Source: M3007 sp043764095
Lineage (GTDB): Bacteria; Bacteroidota; Bacteroidia; Chitinophagales; Saprospiraceae
NCBI GenBank assembly: GCA_043764095.1
Contig: JAYUKX010000016.1
Coordinates: 1 to 64,000 of the forward strand
Direction: 5' to 3'
Length of the DNA stretch: 64,000 nucleotides
Part shown: in pieces, positions 1 through 9,028 of the stretch
How the letters are laid out: the number at the start of each line of letters is the position of its first letter
Position numbering within the stretch: the stretch's first letter is position 1
The notes under the pieces: model-generated
Told to the model about the DNA's origin: nothing
Database searches by the model: none
The model's input: the letters and a program-made list of their open reading frames with translations, nothing else
Translations under genes and position numbers: made by a program

Positions 1-1
1 G

Positions 2-880
2 GGATTTGGTATGTGGCTGAATGAAAAGGATATGGTGGCGTATGGCTTACACGCCAATTTCAATACAGGGACTGGAGTAGTTGCTGCGATGGATTATGAC
101 GTAGTCTCCCATTTCTTTGGGATAAACAACGTTGGGCATTACGGTCTTTCCAATACGCTGATAGGTGGTGCAAAGAGCGTTGCTGAATTTTCCGGGGGAG
201 TAGTTGTAGGCATTGGCGAAGGCGCGTGGGGAACAGTGAAAGGGCTAGGCACTTTTGCTTGGGGGCTTGTTTCTAACTCCCCGGTCGAAAATGGCATGAA
301 GGCGGTGGCCGTAGCGAGAGGTATTGGTAGTGCGGTGTATAACTATGATAAAACATGGAGTGCCATCACCGCAAGCGTCTCCAAGGGCGTTACTGAGTTT
401 GTCAATGCTGATGCTTATGGGAAAGGGAAGGTAGTTGGGCATGTGGTGGAGGCCGTGTTAGAGTCTTATGCAGGGGCAGCAGCAGTCAACAAATTGCGTA
501 AGTATGCAGAAGCATCGATGCCAATGGCAATTATCTACGAAAAAACGCCAAAGGTTTTCTACAGAGGAGGTGATAAATTTGATTTATCCGTCCGCGATAT
601 CAAAGATGCTATAGGCAAAGATAAATTTACCAAAGAAAGTGGAAGAAGAGGAATTAGTGCGAATACGAACCCCAAGGATTACTGGGTCCAAGAAAAAGGA
701 AAAGCTTTTGAGATTGATTTAAAAACAGTTCCTGACGAACTAGAGTTCAAATTAATGAAAGGCACACACTATGAAATTGTCCCTAGAAAAGGATTGAGGT
801 TCAACTTAGATGAATATCAAGGACTTTTAAATCAAATTCAAGTTAAAAACTCTAACACATGGCCAATACCAAAGCAGTAA
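2..880 (+). CDS. C-terminal part of a polymorphic toxin, ADP-ribosyltransferase-like tip (5' end outside window)
   Basis: The reading frame is open to the left edge (codons before the first ATG at 11 encode GFG), so this is the 3' part of a longer gene. Residues 40-160, counted from that ATG, are glycine/alanine-rich and low in charge, like the linker before the toxic tip of RHS/polymorphic toxins. From about residue 180 the composition changes: FYRGG (183-187), GISANTNP (214-221) and HYEIVP (253-258) followed by a helix ending LLNQI. An Arg, a Ser-Thr-like and a Glu motif in this order is the usual arrangement of ADP-ribosyltransferase toxins. The assignment rests on these motifs and on the closely packed small genes downstream, as expected for toxin-immunity cassettes. 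Toxin-tip status is fairly likely; the exact enzymatic class is tentative. Confidence 0.6.
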   Translation, partial: GFGMWLNEKDMVAYGLHANFNTGTGVVAAMDYDVVSHFFGINNVGHYGLSNTLIGGAKSVAEFSGGVVVGIGEGAWGTVKGLGTFAWGLVSNSPVENGMKAVAVARGIGSAVYNYDKTWSAITASVSKGVTEFVNADAYGKGKVVGHVVEAVLESYAGAAAVNKLRKYAEASMPMAIIYEKTPKVFYRGGDKFDLSVRDIKDAIGKDKFTKESGRRGISANTNPKDYWVQEKGKAFEIDLKTVPDELEFKLMKGTHYEIVPRKGLRFNLDEYQGLLNQIQVKNSNTWPIPKQ

Positions 881-1257
881 AATATGATATAATATTTTCA
901 GATGAATTTGACCACCTTTACGTTGGCATGAGAGAAGTGACGGGATCTGTAATTATATGCGATGATAAAGGGCAATATTATTACACTATGATCGTAACAT
1001 TCGATAGGCTACTGGTGGAAACAATAGATGAGGAATCGGATGGTAGTACAGATGTGAATGCTCATTTTTGGACTCAGGAAAATGCAGTCATACTACTTGA
1101 TATATCCAAGCAGGGTATTCTCAATGCCCTTAAAAGCTTGCTCAATAGGCCGATAGAGGAATTTATGAAACCAATGGAGCAAGACATATTAGAGCGTTTT
1201 TTTTACCCTAAGGAATGCTGGGAAATTCACACAATAGAACAATTCATTGAAATATGA
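859..1257 (+). CDS. Probable immunity protein for the upstream toxin
   Basis: A 132-residue, acidic, cytosolic-looking protein with no signal peptide. Its ATG lies 22 nt inside the end of the toxin gene, so the two are translationally coupled, and it overlaps the next gene by ATGA. I recognise no family. The role is inferred from position, size and overlap: polymorphic toxin genes are normally followed directly by the gene for their neutralising partner. A segment with an IICDDKGQYYY-type strand followed by a helical stretch (ENAVILLDISKQG onward) aligns by eye with the next protein, suggesting that the two are distant paralogues. Confidence 0.5.
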   Translation: MANTKAVKYDIIFSDEFDHLYVGMREVTGSVIICDDKGQYYYTMIVTFDRLLVETIDEESDGSTDVNAHFWTQENAVILLDISKQGILNALKSLLNRPIEEFMKPMEQDILERFFYPKECWEIHTIEQFIEI

Positions 1258-1604
1258 AAAAAGGTAAAGTTATATTTATGGTAGAGTTGCCTGCTGACAA
1301 AACAGGTTCGAGTCATCAAATTAGGGATAAAATATTGTTCATAAATGACATTGGAGAATGCTACCTGCCTTTTTTCATAACTCTTGAGGAAGTTAAAAAT
1401 CATTTAGTTCAACAGAACGGATGCTTTGCAGAGCGGAATTTGGTTGTTTTAGCAGCCTTGACCCAATCCTTGATTTTATCTTCACTGACTTCGTTGATGA
1501 AGAGCCTTGATCCTCTTCGTTGGTGGTTTACGGCGGAGAAGGGTATTTCCGAATATAAATCGACATCGGAGTATTGGGAAGAATACGATATTGATTGTAC
1601 ATAG
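1254..1604 (+). CDS. Second small protein in the toxin cassette, likely paralogous immunity protein
   Basis: A 116-residue protein starting in an ATGA overlap with the previous gene, so it is probably in the same transcript. It has no signal peptide or clear transmembrane segment, although a hydrophobic helix lies near residues 65-85. By eye it shares order and spacing with its neighbour: a DIGECYLPFFIT strand against DDKGQYYYTMIVT, then a leucine-rich helix, then a YWEEYDI ending against CWEIHTI. Function unknown; immunity, perhaps to a different toxin variant, is an inference from position. Confidence 0.45.
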   Translation: MKKGKVIFMVELPADKTGSSHQIRDKILFINDIGECYLPFFITLEEVKNHLVQQNGCFAERNLVVLAALTQSLILSSLTSLMKSLDPLRWWFTAEKGISEYKSTSEYWEEYDIDCT

Positions 1605-1733
1605 GTTTTCTAATGAAACTTGCTGCAGCCAAGCCTCACCACTAGCCACAGCAGGATACTAATAAACCCTAAAAGCCAAATGGGGGCAAGGGAATATGGT
1701 AATCCTTTTATCTAAATTATAAAAATTGAATTT

Positions 1734-2195
1734 ATGAATTATAAAGACTGGAATCATCGCTTTTTTTGTGGCTTTATTGAAGAAAGTATATCCAAGGAAG
1801 AAGCATCTCTTGAAGGTCTCCTAACTTGTTCTATTAATGATTTTAGGGATGCAAATCTTTATTCGCATGAAGAGCGGCTTAGACTACAGGATTATTTGAT
1901 AAAGAGCGAAGGTATTATTGCCACATCGCACAAAAGGAGAAACGCGTATGATTTCTCAATAGAATCCTCGCTATCTTACCACACCGATGGTGAAGTGATA
2001 TTTGACAATTTGATTTTAAAGTATATGTTTTATCCCGATTTCGTTTTACCGGAAAAATGGTATGATCTGATAAAAGGGAGAAATTTCGTCATGCCCGAGT
2101 TTGATTTAGAATTTGAATCCCCATCTGATTTTTTCGATGAAGTTGCTTTCGAAACATTTGATCAAGAGTCTTCATTGAAAAAATTTATGAAATAA
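1734..2195 (+). CDS. Hypothetical acidic protein next to the toxin cassette
   Basis: A 153-residue protein, rich in Asp, Glu, Phe and Tyr, with no signal peptide and no motif I recognise. It follows the two putative immunity genes after a gap of about 130 nt and lies 4 nt before the next ORF. Small acidic proteins of this kind are common beside polymorphic toxins as immunity proteins, so that is one possibility. Confidence is mostly that the ORF is real: its composition is protein-like and it fills the space between neighbours. Confidence 0.45.
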   Translation: MNYKDWNHRFFCGFIEESISKEEASLEGLLTCSINDFRDANLYSHEERLRLQDYLIKSEGIIATSHKRRNAYDFSIESSLSYHTDGEVIFDNLILKYMFYPDFVLPEKWYDLIKGRNFVMPEFDLEFESPSDFFDEVAFETFDQESSLKKFMK

Positions 2196-2199
2196 ATTA

Positions 2200-2694
2200 A
2201 TGATGAGTAAAATAAAATTAGTTACTTGCGCGCTGGTTTTCTTATGCCAATTCCGTATATTTGCCCAGCAGAAGAAGGATATTGCATATGCTCCACCGCC
2301 AATTTCAAAAGGACTTCAAAAGGCGAAAGAAGTATGCTTTGATTGTGCAGAAATGTATTTCTTTGGTGGCCAAAGTACACTTTCCAAGCATTTCAGAAGT
2401 GTATTCGTACAGCAGAAGGTGAAAATCCCTTCGCAAGGCAATATCGAAATCAATTTTGAATTGGATACTTTTGGTAGGGCTACTGGTTTTAGAATAGTAT
2501 CTTATGACCATTTATCAGATAGCATTGCTCAACTGATACTGTCCTCCACTGCAAAGATTGACAGATGGGAACCAGCCTGCGAATATGGCTACGGCAATGG
2601 TAAAATTGTATGTGAAAGCAAAACACTAAAACTTTGCTTGTATTTTAAGAATGAAAAAATTAAATTCTTGTTCGACCATAGCGAACAAGAATAA
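2200..2694 (+). CDS. Secreted protein with TonB C-terminal-like domain
   Basis: A 164-residue protein beginning with a typical signal peptide (hydrophobic stretch followed by IFAQQ). The mature part from about residue 60 carries the pattern of a TonB C-terminal fold: a helix (LSKHFRSVFV), a strand with GNIEINFELDTFGRATGFRIVS, a helix around SDSIAQLIL and a W-E-P-A segment where energy-transducing TonB proteins have KWxPA. It lacks the N-terminal anchor and proline-rich linker of a full TonB protein, so it is probably a periplasmic single-domain relative and not an energy transducer. Two ATGs are adjacent; the first is used here. Confidence 0.55.
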   Translation: MMSKIKLVTCALVFLCQFRIFAQQKKDIAYAPPPISKGLQKAKEVCFDCAEMYFFGGQSTLSKHFRSVFVQQKVKIPSQGNIEINFELDTFGRATGFRIVSYDHLSDSIAQLILSSTAKIDRWEPACEYGYGNGKIVCESKTLKLCLYFKNEKIKFLFDHSEQE

Positions 2695-2734
2695 TTGAAT
2701 GGTGTAAAAACAACAATCACAAAATAAAAACAAT

Positions 2735-3769
2735 ATGCGCACCTATCTCTTTCTTTTCTTCGTAATCGTACTGGTCAACCACCACCTACATGCTCAAGAG
2801 AAAAACACTTTTTTCGAACCGATCAACAAGTTTAACCAAGAAAAAAACTACCCAAGTACATTGGTCGTAGAGCGCGGGTATTTGGAATCCGTTTATTTTT
2901 TGCGCGATGTGGTGCGCGATTTTGATACCGAAAAAGACCGTTCGATCGCTATTTTGCTCAATGGGCAATACCTGACAAGGGTGCAAGGTAACGGTAAGTT
3001 TAACTCCATGATGGATGAGCAATATTTTGTAAAAAAAGTACCTCTTGATGCCATAGAACAAGTAGAAGCACGGTATAACCCCAATTATGTTGACCCAGAA
3101 AGTAGCATACCCTATATTGGTACCATCAATTTTGTGGCTTCCATATTACCAGATTTTAAAAAAGCCCAAGAACCACCCATAGAACCTTGGATCAGCGCGG
3201 CTTTATTAGAAATCGCGACGCCTAAACCCAAAAACAGAAAAAGTAGAAGTTTGGCAATACCTATACCTAGAGCGGGTATCGTTGTCGGTAGCCAATTGCG
3301 TGCGCGATCCACATTTTTAGGCATACCTGTTGAAGTACCGATTAACTCAAGATGGAGCATTCAAGGGGATTTTTTGATTAATTCAAAGGATCAAGACAGG
3401 GGTATCAGACAAGCAGATAGTAGTGAGGTGTATAGTTCGTATCGGATGTACGCGTTGGAAGTTGGTGTTTCGGCCAAATATTATCTATCGGCTTATTATG
3501 CGCGCACCTATATTTTCGGAGGGCCTTATGTAGAGGTGGCCCGAAACTGGTGGGAAGTTACTAGAAGTAGCTCTGCACCAGTTGTCGGTCTTTCTAGCGA
3601 TCAAAGAACCGCTTATGGCGTTAATTTTGGGGTGGGTATGTCTTTTTATTCGGGGTTATATGTTGCCTGCTCGGGTTCTATTATTGCTACGCCTAAGAGT
3701 GACTTATTATATTTACAAGATTTTCGCGGAGTTACTGTGGCGGTTGGCTGGATGTTTGGTAAAAAGTAG
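2735..3769 (+). CDS. Secreted protein with C-terminal beta-barrel, outer membrane
   Basis: A 344-residue protein with a signal peptide ending near HAQEK. The N-terminal half (to about residue 150) is soluble-looking and resembles plug-like sequence (LNGQYLTRVQG, then VPLDAIEQVEARYNPNY and a Gly-Thr-Ile-Asn-Phe ending), reminiscent of how TonB receptors name their plug strands. The C-terminal half is made of alternating hydrophobic strands with many Tyr, Gly and Ser residues and ends in a strand followed by GWMFGKK, as expected of an outer-membrane barrel. It ends 2 nt before the convergent smpB gene. Exact function unknown. Confidence 0.5.
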   Translation: MRTYLFLFFVIVLVNHHLHAQEKNTFFEPINKFNQEKNYPSTLVVERGYLESVYFLRDVVRDFDTEKDRSIAILLNGQYLTRVQGNGKFNSMMDEQYFVKKVPLDAIEQVEARYNPNYVDPESSIPYIGTINFVASILPDFKKAQEPPIEPWISAALLEIATPKPKNRKSRSLAIPIPRAGIVVGSQLRARSTFLGIPVEVPINSRWSIQGDFLINSKDQDRGIRQADSSEVYSSYRMYALEVGVSAKYYLSAYYARTYIFGGPYVEVARNWWEVTRSSSAPVVGLSSDQRTAYGVNFGVGMSFYSGLYVACSGSIIATPKSDLLYLQDFRGVTVAVGWMFGKK

Positions 3770-3770
3770 G

Positions 3771-4250
3771 TTACTTACTTTCCCTAGTTTTCACAATCTT
3801 TTTCACCCGATCCATTTCGCGTTTGTTATCCCGTTCTTTCATCACTTCACGTTTATCAAATGTCTTCTTACCAGTAGCCAAAGCGATACGGAGTTTTGCA
3901 AAACCGCGATCGCTGATATAGAGTTTGATAGGAATAATGGCAAAGCCCTTTTCCTTACCCTTTTTTTCTAATTTTCTAATTTCCGGTTTGCGCAACAGTA
4001 ATTTGCGGGTGCGACGGGTCTCGTGGTTATTATCTGTTCCATGTGAATATTCAGCAATAAACATGCTTTTTACCCACAATTCGCCCAATTCGAGCAAACA
4101 CCAAGCATCACTAAGATTAGCATTGCCCGCACGGATACTTTTAATTTCGGTACCCGTTAGCATAATACCAGCATCGTATTCTTGCACAAAAAAGTACTCG
4201 AATGACGCTTTACGATTAATAATTTCTATTTTAACAGGTTTCTTTGCCAT
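3771..4250 (-). CDS. smpB: SsrA-binding protein SmpB
   Basis: A 159-residue protein matching SmpB along its whole length: the N-terminal beta-barrel with FVQEYDAGIMLTGTEIKSIRAG, the ANLSDAW segment, the H-x(4)-R-x-RKLLL loop and the basic C-terminal tail (GKKTFDKRE onward) that becomes helical in the ribosome. SmpB binds the tRNA-like part of tmRNA and delivers it to stalled ribosomes for trans-translation. The ATG followed by AKKPVKIE is the natural start. No tmRNA gene was seen nearby, which is normal. The stop codon lies 2 nt from the convergent barrel gene. Confidence 0.95.
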   Translation of the reverse strand: MAKKPVKIEIINRKASFEYFFVQEYDAGIMLTGTEIKSIRAGNANLSDAWCLLELGELWVKSMFIAEYSHGTDNNHETRRTRKLLLRKPEIRKLEKKGKEKGFAIIPIKLYISDRGFAKLRIALATGKKTFDKREVMKERDNKREMDRVKKIVKTRESK

Positions 4251-4307
4251 GTCTTTCTACATTATTCGGTAGGCCGTTAGTTACAAATATTGCTATTTAC
4301 ACGTTCC

Positions 4308-7300
4308 TTAACGCTCTTTTTCTAATGCCTCTAACCTAAGTTTATAAATATGTTGTGGTGTTCTACTGTACATTTCGCGGTACAATTCCAAAGCGCGCAA
4401 GTAATGTTTTGTTGGGTGATCGGCCACGTGGCGTATTTCAAAATTGATAGATGCCTCTTCTCGTTCGTTGCGCGACATTTGTAAAAGTTGCGACAATTGG
4501 CGGAGTGCTTCGTGGCGGTTGCCTTCTGCCAATAAAATACGGGCGCGAAGGATATTTGCCTCAAATGTAAGATCTGAATTACCCAATGCTAAAGCGATAT
4601 CGCGGCCTTCCTCCAACAATTGACGGGCGGGTGCTACATCGCCGTTTTGCAGGTGGACTTGGCCTTTTTCGATCAAAGAATAGCCCAAAACCAAACGATT
4701 ACCCATTTCTCGAGAATATTCAATAGCCTCGTTGTAATAGGAAATAGACTTTTGTAAGTCGCCGAGATAGTACCAGTTATCACCCAACGTATTGAGTGCC
4801 TTTGCTATACCTTTTTTGTAATTGAGTTCGCGGCTTAGGCGCAGGTTTTCCTCAATACAAGACGTAGAACGTTCAAATTCGCCAGTAACCGACAACAAAT
4901 CACCGATCAGACCATAAGCGATAGCAGTGCCTTGTTTGTCGCCCATTTCTTGTGCTAACACCAAATCGCGCTCAAAATTTTGCATCGCTTTGATATAATC
5001 GCCTTTTTTCTCCCATACCGACCCAATACAACCGATACAAATAGTCATGGTGAGTTTATTACCCAGCTCTTCTGAAAGGGCTAAACCTTTTTCCAAGCAT
5101 AAAAGTGCGCTGTCGAGGCTGTTTTTTTCCAAAAATATAATACCAAGGTTGGTATAAAGCGTGGTTTGCCCCTGTTTGTCCTTAAACTGTTCACTAATCG
5201 TCAATTGTTCCTCCAGCCAACGCACGCCTTCATCATAATGGCCTTGATTCATAAAAATCAAGCCCAAATTGGCCACAATACTGGCATTTTCAGCCTCCCG
5301 TTTTTGGGTGCGGTTGATGTCGATTGCTTTCGCGAACCAGCTCTTTGCCGATTCATAACTGCCTTGTCTAAAAAACAAAGTGCCGAGGTTACCATAAGTT
5401 TTAGAAATACCAATTGGATCATTTGCCAATTCAAAACATGTGATCGCTACTTCCAGGTTTTTCTTCGCTTCGTTATAGTCGCCCCGCAACATCAGCAATT
5501 GACCAAGTCGGCGATTAGCGCGCCCAATCAAAAACCAATCGTTTAATACTTTTGAACGCTCCAGCGCATCCTTGTAATCTATTTCAGCCTCAGGCCATTG
5601 TCCAATCAATTCATGCACAGAGCCTTTGCGCAGTAGGATTTTAACCCGTTTTTTACTTTTTTTACTAACATCGCTGAGGTGCTTCAGTAGTTTTTCATAA
5701 AACACCAGTGCTTGTCGGTTTTGGAAATTTCGTTGTGCATAACGCGCCGCTTTTTCCAAGTATTTATCCGTTTTTTTCTCCATTTCGGCTTGTTCGTAGT
5801 GGAAAGCAAGATCCACAAAGCGTTCTTCGGAGTTTGGATATAATTGTTCAATAGCCTCGGCAATAGATTGGTGTAACTCGCGCAAACGGGTACGCAATTG
5901 CATATCATAAGCGGCTTCGCGGAGCAGCGAATGGCGGAAAATATAGCGCAATTCGTTCATGGCATGCCAAATTTGCCATTTTTCGGCGGTTTCTATCTGC
6001 TCGCGTAACACATGCGCGAGGTCGCCATTTTTTTCTATAAACTCTTCTTGTCGCGCCATTACCGCCGACAAAACGGGCAATTCAAATTCGCGACCAATTA
6101 CAGCAGCGGCTTTAACGGTTTCTTTTACCAATCCGCTCAAACGGTCGATCCGCGACATCATAATCTGTTTTACGGAATCACTGATCTGTACATCTCTATT
6201 TTTGAGTTGTATCAAACCATTTTGGGTTTCCAACATATCGCCTTCGCGGAAATAATCGGCCATTTGCTCCAAATAAAACGGATTTCCTTGGGTCATCCGT
6301 TGGAGTAGGTCATATAGGTCGTCGTTGAGTTTACCATTGAGCCTTGATTCTGCAAAAATGCGCAAATCGGTAGGCGAAAGGTAATTCAGGTCAACTTCCA
6401 GGTCTTTTACACCAAATTCGTCCAGCAAATTAGGGCGAATTGGGTACGATTTGCTACCATCATCCTCGTATCGGCTGCTGGCCAATAAGAAAATAGGATA
6501 CGACTGCGCTCGGCGGATGAATTGAGCCAAAAACTCGCGCGACATATCATCGTACCAGTGCGTATCTTCTAATTCAATCACCAAAGGTTGTAAAATAGCC
6601 TCCGCTATGAGCAAATTAGCCATAGCCGTAAGCGTATTTTGGTACCTACCTCGTGCATCAAGTTGTTCCCAAAGGCCACCTGATTTATTAATTCCTACTA
6701 ACGCCGACAAAACGGACTCGGTACGCGCTATTTCGCGACGAACTAGGTCTGCTTCGGGGTGATTTTCTTGGGTAAGTTCAAATTGTAATTCGAGAAAATT
6801 ACGGTCAAATTTTTCAGCGTTAACCGCCGTTGAGTTTTCCGGACTTTGCTCAAAATAATTTTTAAGGAAATAGATAAACGGGTTGAATGGCTTCCGTAAA
6901 ATTTGATCGCTTTGGCAATTGAACCAGCTTACGGCACCACTTTCGTTCAAAGAGCGGCGTAACTCATAACTTAAACGACTTTTACCAATACCTGCTTCAC
7001 CAAAAATATAGGCAATACCCGCAAATTTTTTATCTTTTAGCGGTGCGGCAAAAGCAATCAGGTTACCCAACTCTTCCGCACGTCCAATATAAGACCCTGC
7101 AAATCCCGCTCGTCCGCTAATACTACGTCCTGTCAACTTATAGGTTTGTACAGGTTGCTCAAAACCTTTGAACATACCCGTACCGCGAGAGGTAAAGCGG
7201 AAATTCCGATTGCGTTGTATATTATCGTCGGTGATCACTTCTCCCCAGTCTGCTTTGGCCATCAAACGTGCGGCGAGGTTTACGCGTGCACCTACCGCTG

Positions 7301-8354
7301 CGTACTGGCAACGTTCGCGACTGCCAATCACACCTGTGAATGCAATACCTGAGGTGATACCGATTTTGAAACGCGCTCCGGTAAGGTCTTTTAGGCTGCT
7401 CAAATCATCTTCGATGGCACTGACATACTCCAATGCGCGTTCAATATTATTTTCAAAAGAAATAGGCGCGCCAAAAATGCTTAACATAAGACCACCTTTA
7501 TCTCCAAAATCAATTTCTTTGAAATAAGCACCAAAATTCACACTGTGCTCCAAAATGGTCGTTGCAAAATGGTTCAGCGACAGGTACGAGTCCACACCAG
7601 TAAATGCTAAGAAAACGCTCACAACATTACGGAATTCACCCTGTTCTTTGCCCGCATATACTTCTATGGGCAAAAACTCTGCTACGATAGCTGGGTCTGG
7701 ATCAGGTAAGATGATTGCTTTAGTGCTTTTCTTTTGGGATTTGAAGTATTTGCTAGGCAATAATTGATGCCAGTCGTTCTCGATGGTTTTAACGGGAAGT
7801 ATTTCAGGTGAAAAGCGTTGTAAAAAAGCAGTATCACCTACCATTTGTAGGTTGCCTGCCTTGGATTGCGCCATACCGCTATTGTCGATGGGGGTTCCAC
7901 GAAAATAATAGGCTTTCCGTTTGTCTCCTACAATACCCCAGTCAATACGGCCATAAGACAAGCCGATTTTGATGCCAATTTCGTAGGTACTCAGTGATCC
8001 ACCACTTTCTTTTTCTTTTTCAAAGTGCTCCAAAGCAGCCATAGCACTACCAATAACCCGCATACCTGCATCGTCATCGGGATGATCCGTAACTGGAAAA
8101 ATAGCGGTAAAACTATCTCCTGCAAAATATGGAATAAACCCACCATTTTGGTAAGTTAGCCGGACAGATGGCTGGAAAATATCGTTAAGTGTAACAGATA
8201 GCTCCTCTGCTCCAACCGCTCCCTTTTCCATGAGCGTGTTGGTCAACTGAGTAAAACCACTGAGATCGACAAACATGGTAAAGGCATTGAGATGGCCTTC
8301 CATGATACCGGATCTATAGTTTTCCTGTATAAAATGTGGTAAAAAATGCTTCAC
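4308..8354 (-). CDS. Tandem class III cyclase / AAA-type ATPase / TPR signalling protein
   Basis: A 1348-residue cytosolic protein. Residues 25-210 form a first class III nucleotide-cyclase homology domain with both metal-binding aspartates in place (FVDLSGF, D30; AGDSF, D80). Residues 240-410 form a second cyclase-like domain with FGDKGG and VGARVNLAARL, but the first metal Asp position reads VFLAFTGVD, so it looks catalytically weakened. Then comes a STAND/AAA ATPase module with a P-loop GEAGIGKS (452-459) and, from about residue 850 to the end, many TPR repeats. This architecture is known in large adenylate-cyclase-type regulators; TPR and ATPase parts probably sense partner proteins. Whether it makes cAMP or cGMP, or only binds nucleotide, cannot be told. 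It precedes smpB on the same strand after 57 nt. Confidence 0.85.
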   Translation of the reverse strand: MKHFLPHFIQENYRSGIMEGHLNAFTMFVDLSGFTQLTNTLMEKGAVGAEELSVTLNDIFQPSVRLTYQNGGFIPYFAGDSFTAIFPVTDHPDDDAGMRVIGSAMAALEHFEKEKESGGSLSTYEIGIKIGLSYGRIDWGIVGDKRKAYYFRGTPIDNSGMAQSKAGNLQMVGDTAFLQRFSPEILPVKTIENDWHQLLPSKYFKSQKKSTKAIILPDPDPAIVAEFLPIEVYAGKEQGEFRNVVSVFLAFTGVDSYLSLNHFATTILEHSVNFGAYFKEIDFGDKGGLMLSIFGAPISFENNIERALEYVSAIEDDLSSLKDLTGARFKIGITSGIAFTGVIGSRERCQYAAVGARVNLAARLMAKADWGEVITDDNIQRNRNFRFTSRGTGMFKGFEQPVQTYKLTGRSISGRAGFAGSYIGRAEELGNLIAFAAPLKDKKFAGIAYIFGEAGIGKSRLSYELRRSLNESGAVSWFNCQSDQILRKPFNPFIYFLKNYFEQSPENSTAVNAEKFDRNFLELQFELTQENHPEADLVRREIARTESVLSALVGINKSGGLWEQLDARGRYQNTLTAMANLLIAEAILQPLVIELEDTHWYDDMSREFLAQFIRRAQSYPIFLLASSRYEDDGSKSYPIRPNLLDEFGVKDLEVDLNYLSPTDLRIFAESRLNGKLNDDLYDLLQRMTQGNPFYLEQMADYFREGDMLETQNGLIQLKNRDVQISDSVKQIMMSRIDRLSGLVKETVKAAAVIGREFELPVLSAVMARQEEFIEKNGDLAHVLREQIETAEKWQIWHAMNELRYIFRHSLLREAAYDMQLRTRLRELHQSIAEAIEQLYPNSEERFVDLAFHYEQAEMEKKTDKYLEKAARYAQRNFQNRQALVFYEKLLKHLSDVSKKSKKRVKILLRKGSVHELIGQWPEAEIDYKDALERSKVLNDWFLIGRANRRLGQLLMLRGDYNEAKKNLEVAITCFELANDPIGISKTYGNLGTLFFRQGSYESAKSWFAKAIDINRTQKREAENASIVANLGLIFMNQGHYDEGVRWLEEQLTISEQFKDKQGQTTLYTNLGIIFLEKNSLDSALLCLEKGLALSEELGNKLTMTICIGCIGSVWEKKGDYIKAMQNFERDLVLAQEMGDKQGTAIAYGLIGDLLSVTGEFERSTSCIEENLRLSRELNYKKGIAKALNTLGDNWYYLGDLQKSISYYNEAIEYSREMGNRLVLGYSLIEKGQVHLQNGDVAPARQLLEEGRDIALALGNSDLTFEANILRARILLAEGNRHEALRQLSQLLQMSRNEREEASINFEIRHVADHPTKHYLRALELYREMYSRTPQHIYKLRLEALEKER

Positions 8355-8758
8355 AATTAATTGTGTGTGGTTTGGAGCGGCTGCGAAGGTACGTCTTTTT
8401 TTCTATTCCACAACTAAGAAATATGGACTTCGTATCTAAATGCAGCCATTCGGGTGTTTTTCTTTTAGCAACGAATAAGCGATGTAAAAGTGTAGAAATG
8501 CGCTTGCTACCGTACACTTTTATTTTGGGGAATTTACTTTTAGATTTGAAACAAAGTACAGCTCCCCAAGTGTGGCAAATCCGGCCTTAGAAAAATGCAG
8601 GTTTTGCTTGAGTGGAGGCGGATGAAGCCAAAAAGTGTTTGAGCCAAACGGAATTCACGAGGCGCAGCCTCCGCTCAATAGTGCGGCGAGTTTTTTTTGG
8701 CGCCGCCGGAGCGAGGGAGCAAAAGCACGGCATTTTTCGTCAGCCGAAGCGTTTTTTG

Positions 8759-8786
8759 CTTACTTTTTTTCGCTAAAAAAAGTAAG
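8759..8786. repeat. Perfect 12-bp hairpin with T/A-rich arms
   Basis: The arms CTTACTTTTTTT (8759-8770) and AAAAAAAGTAAG (8775-8786) are exact reverse complements with a CGCT loop. T-rich on either strand, it could act as a bidirectional terminator or be the end of a repeat element. No gene ends close by on either strand, so a repeat end is at least as likely. Confidence 0.6.
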
Positions 8787-8941
8787 AAGTAGGCTATTTG
8801 CATAAAATTTCAACTTTTTGAAATTTGCAAGTGATCATTACTTTTTTACTAAAGAAAAAGTGTACAGATGTAAGGAAATGCGCTAAAAAAATGCAAATTA
8901 TCTAAAGTTTAAACTTTATTTGCGCACTCACCTCATTCGTA

Positions 8942-8974
8942 TTTGCAAATATCGACCCATCGTACTTATCTTTG
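8942..8974 (+). promoter_or_regulatory. Bacteroidota-type promoter of the Pif1-like helicase gene
   Basis: TTTG at 8942-8945 and TATCTTTG at 8967-8974 are separated by 21 nt, matching the Bacteroidota sigma-A pattern TTTG-N19-21-TAnnTTTG. Transcription would begin near 8980. This rules out the TTG at 8972 as a start codon and supports the ATG at 9029. Confidence 0.7.
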
Positions 8975-9028
8975 CATGTCCAATTTTCTACCATTAATTT
9001 ATCAACACATCCAACCGTTTTTTATTTT

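Larger units (their letters stand above)
8355..9028. other. Intergenic region with palindromic repeat-like DNA, no gene
   Basis: About 670 nt between the divergent cyclase and helicase genes. No ORF here is convincing. It holds an imperfect hairpin (8610-8621 with 8665-8679, arms around GTGGAGGC and GCCTCCGCTC), a G+C-rich block near 8690-8720 and a perfect 12-bp hairpin at 8759-8786. The helicase promoter lies at the right end. The base composition around 8600-8760 is noticeably more G+C-rich than the flanks, suggesting an inserted repeat. Confidence 0.5.

Noticed and set aside
3112..3360. Minus-strand frames inside the beta-barrel gene and other large genes
   Set aside because: They are antisense shadows of well-supported genes, with no independent motif or promoter.
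8972..9028. N-terminal extension of the helicase frame starting at TTG
   Set aside because: The TTG overlaps the -7 box of the promoter, so it is upstream of the predicted transcript.
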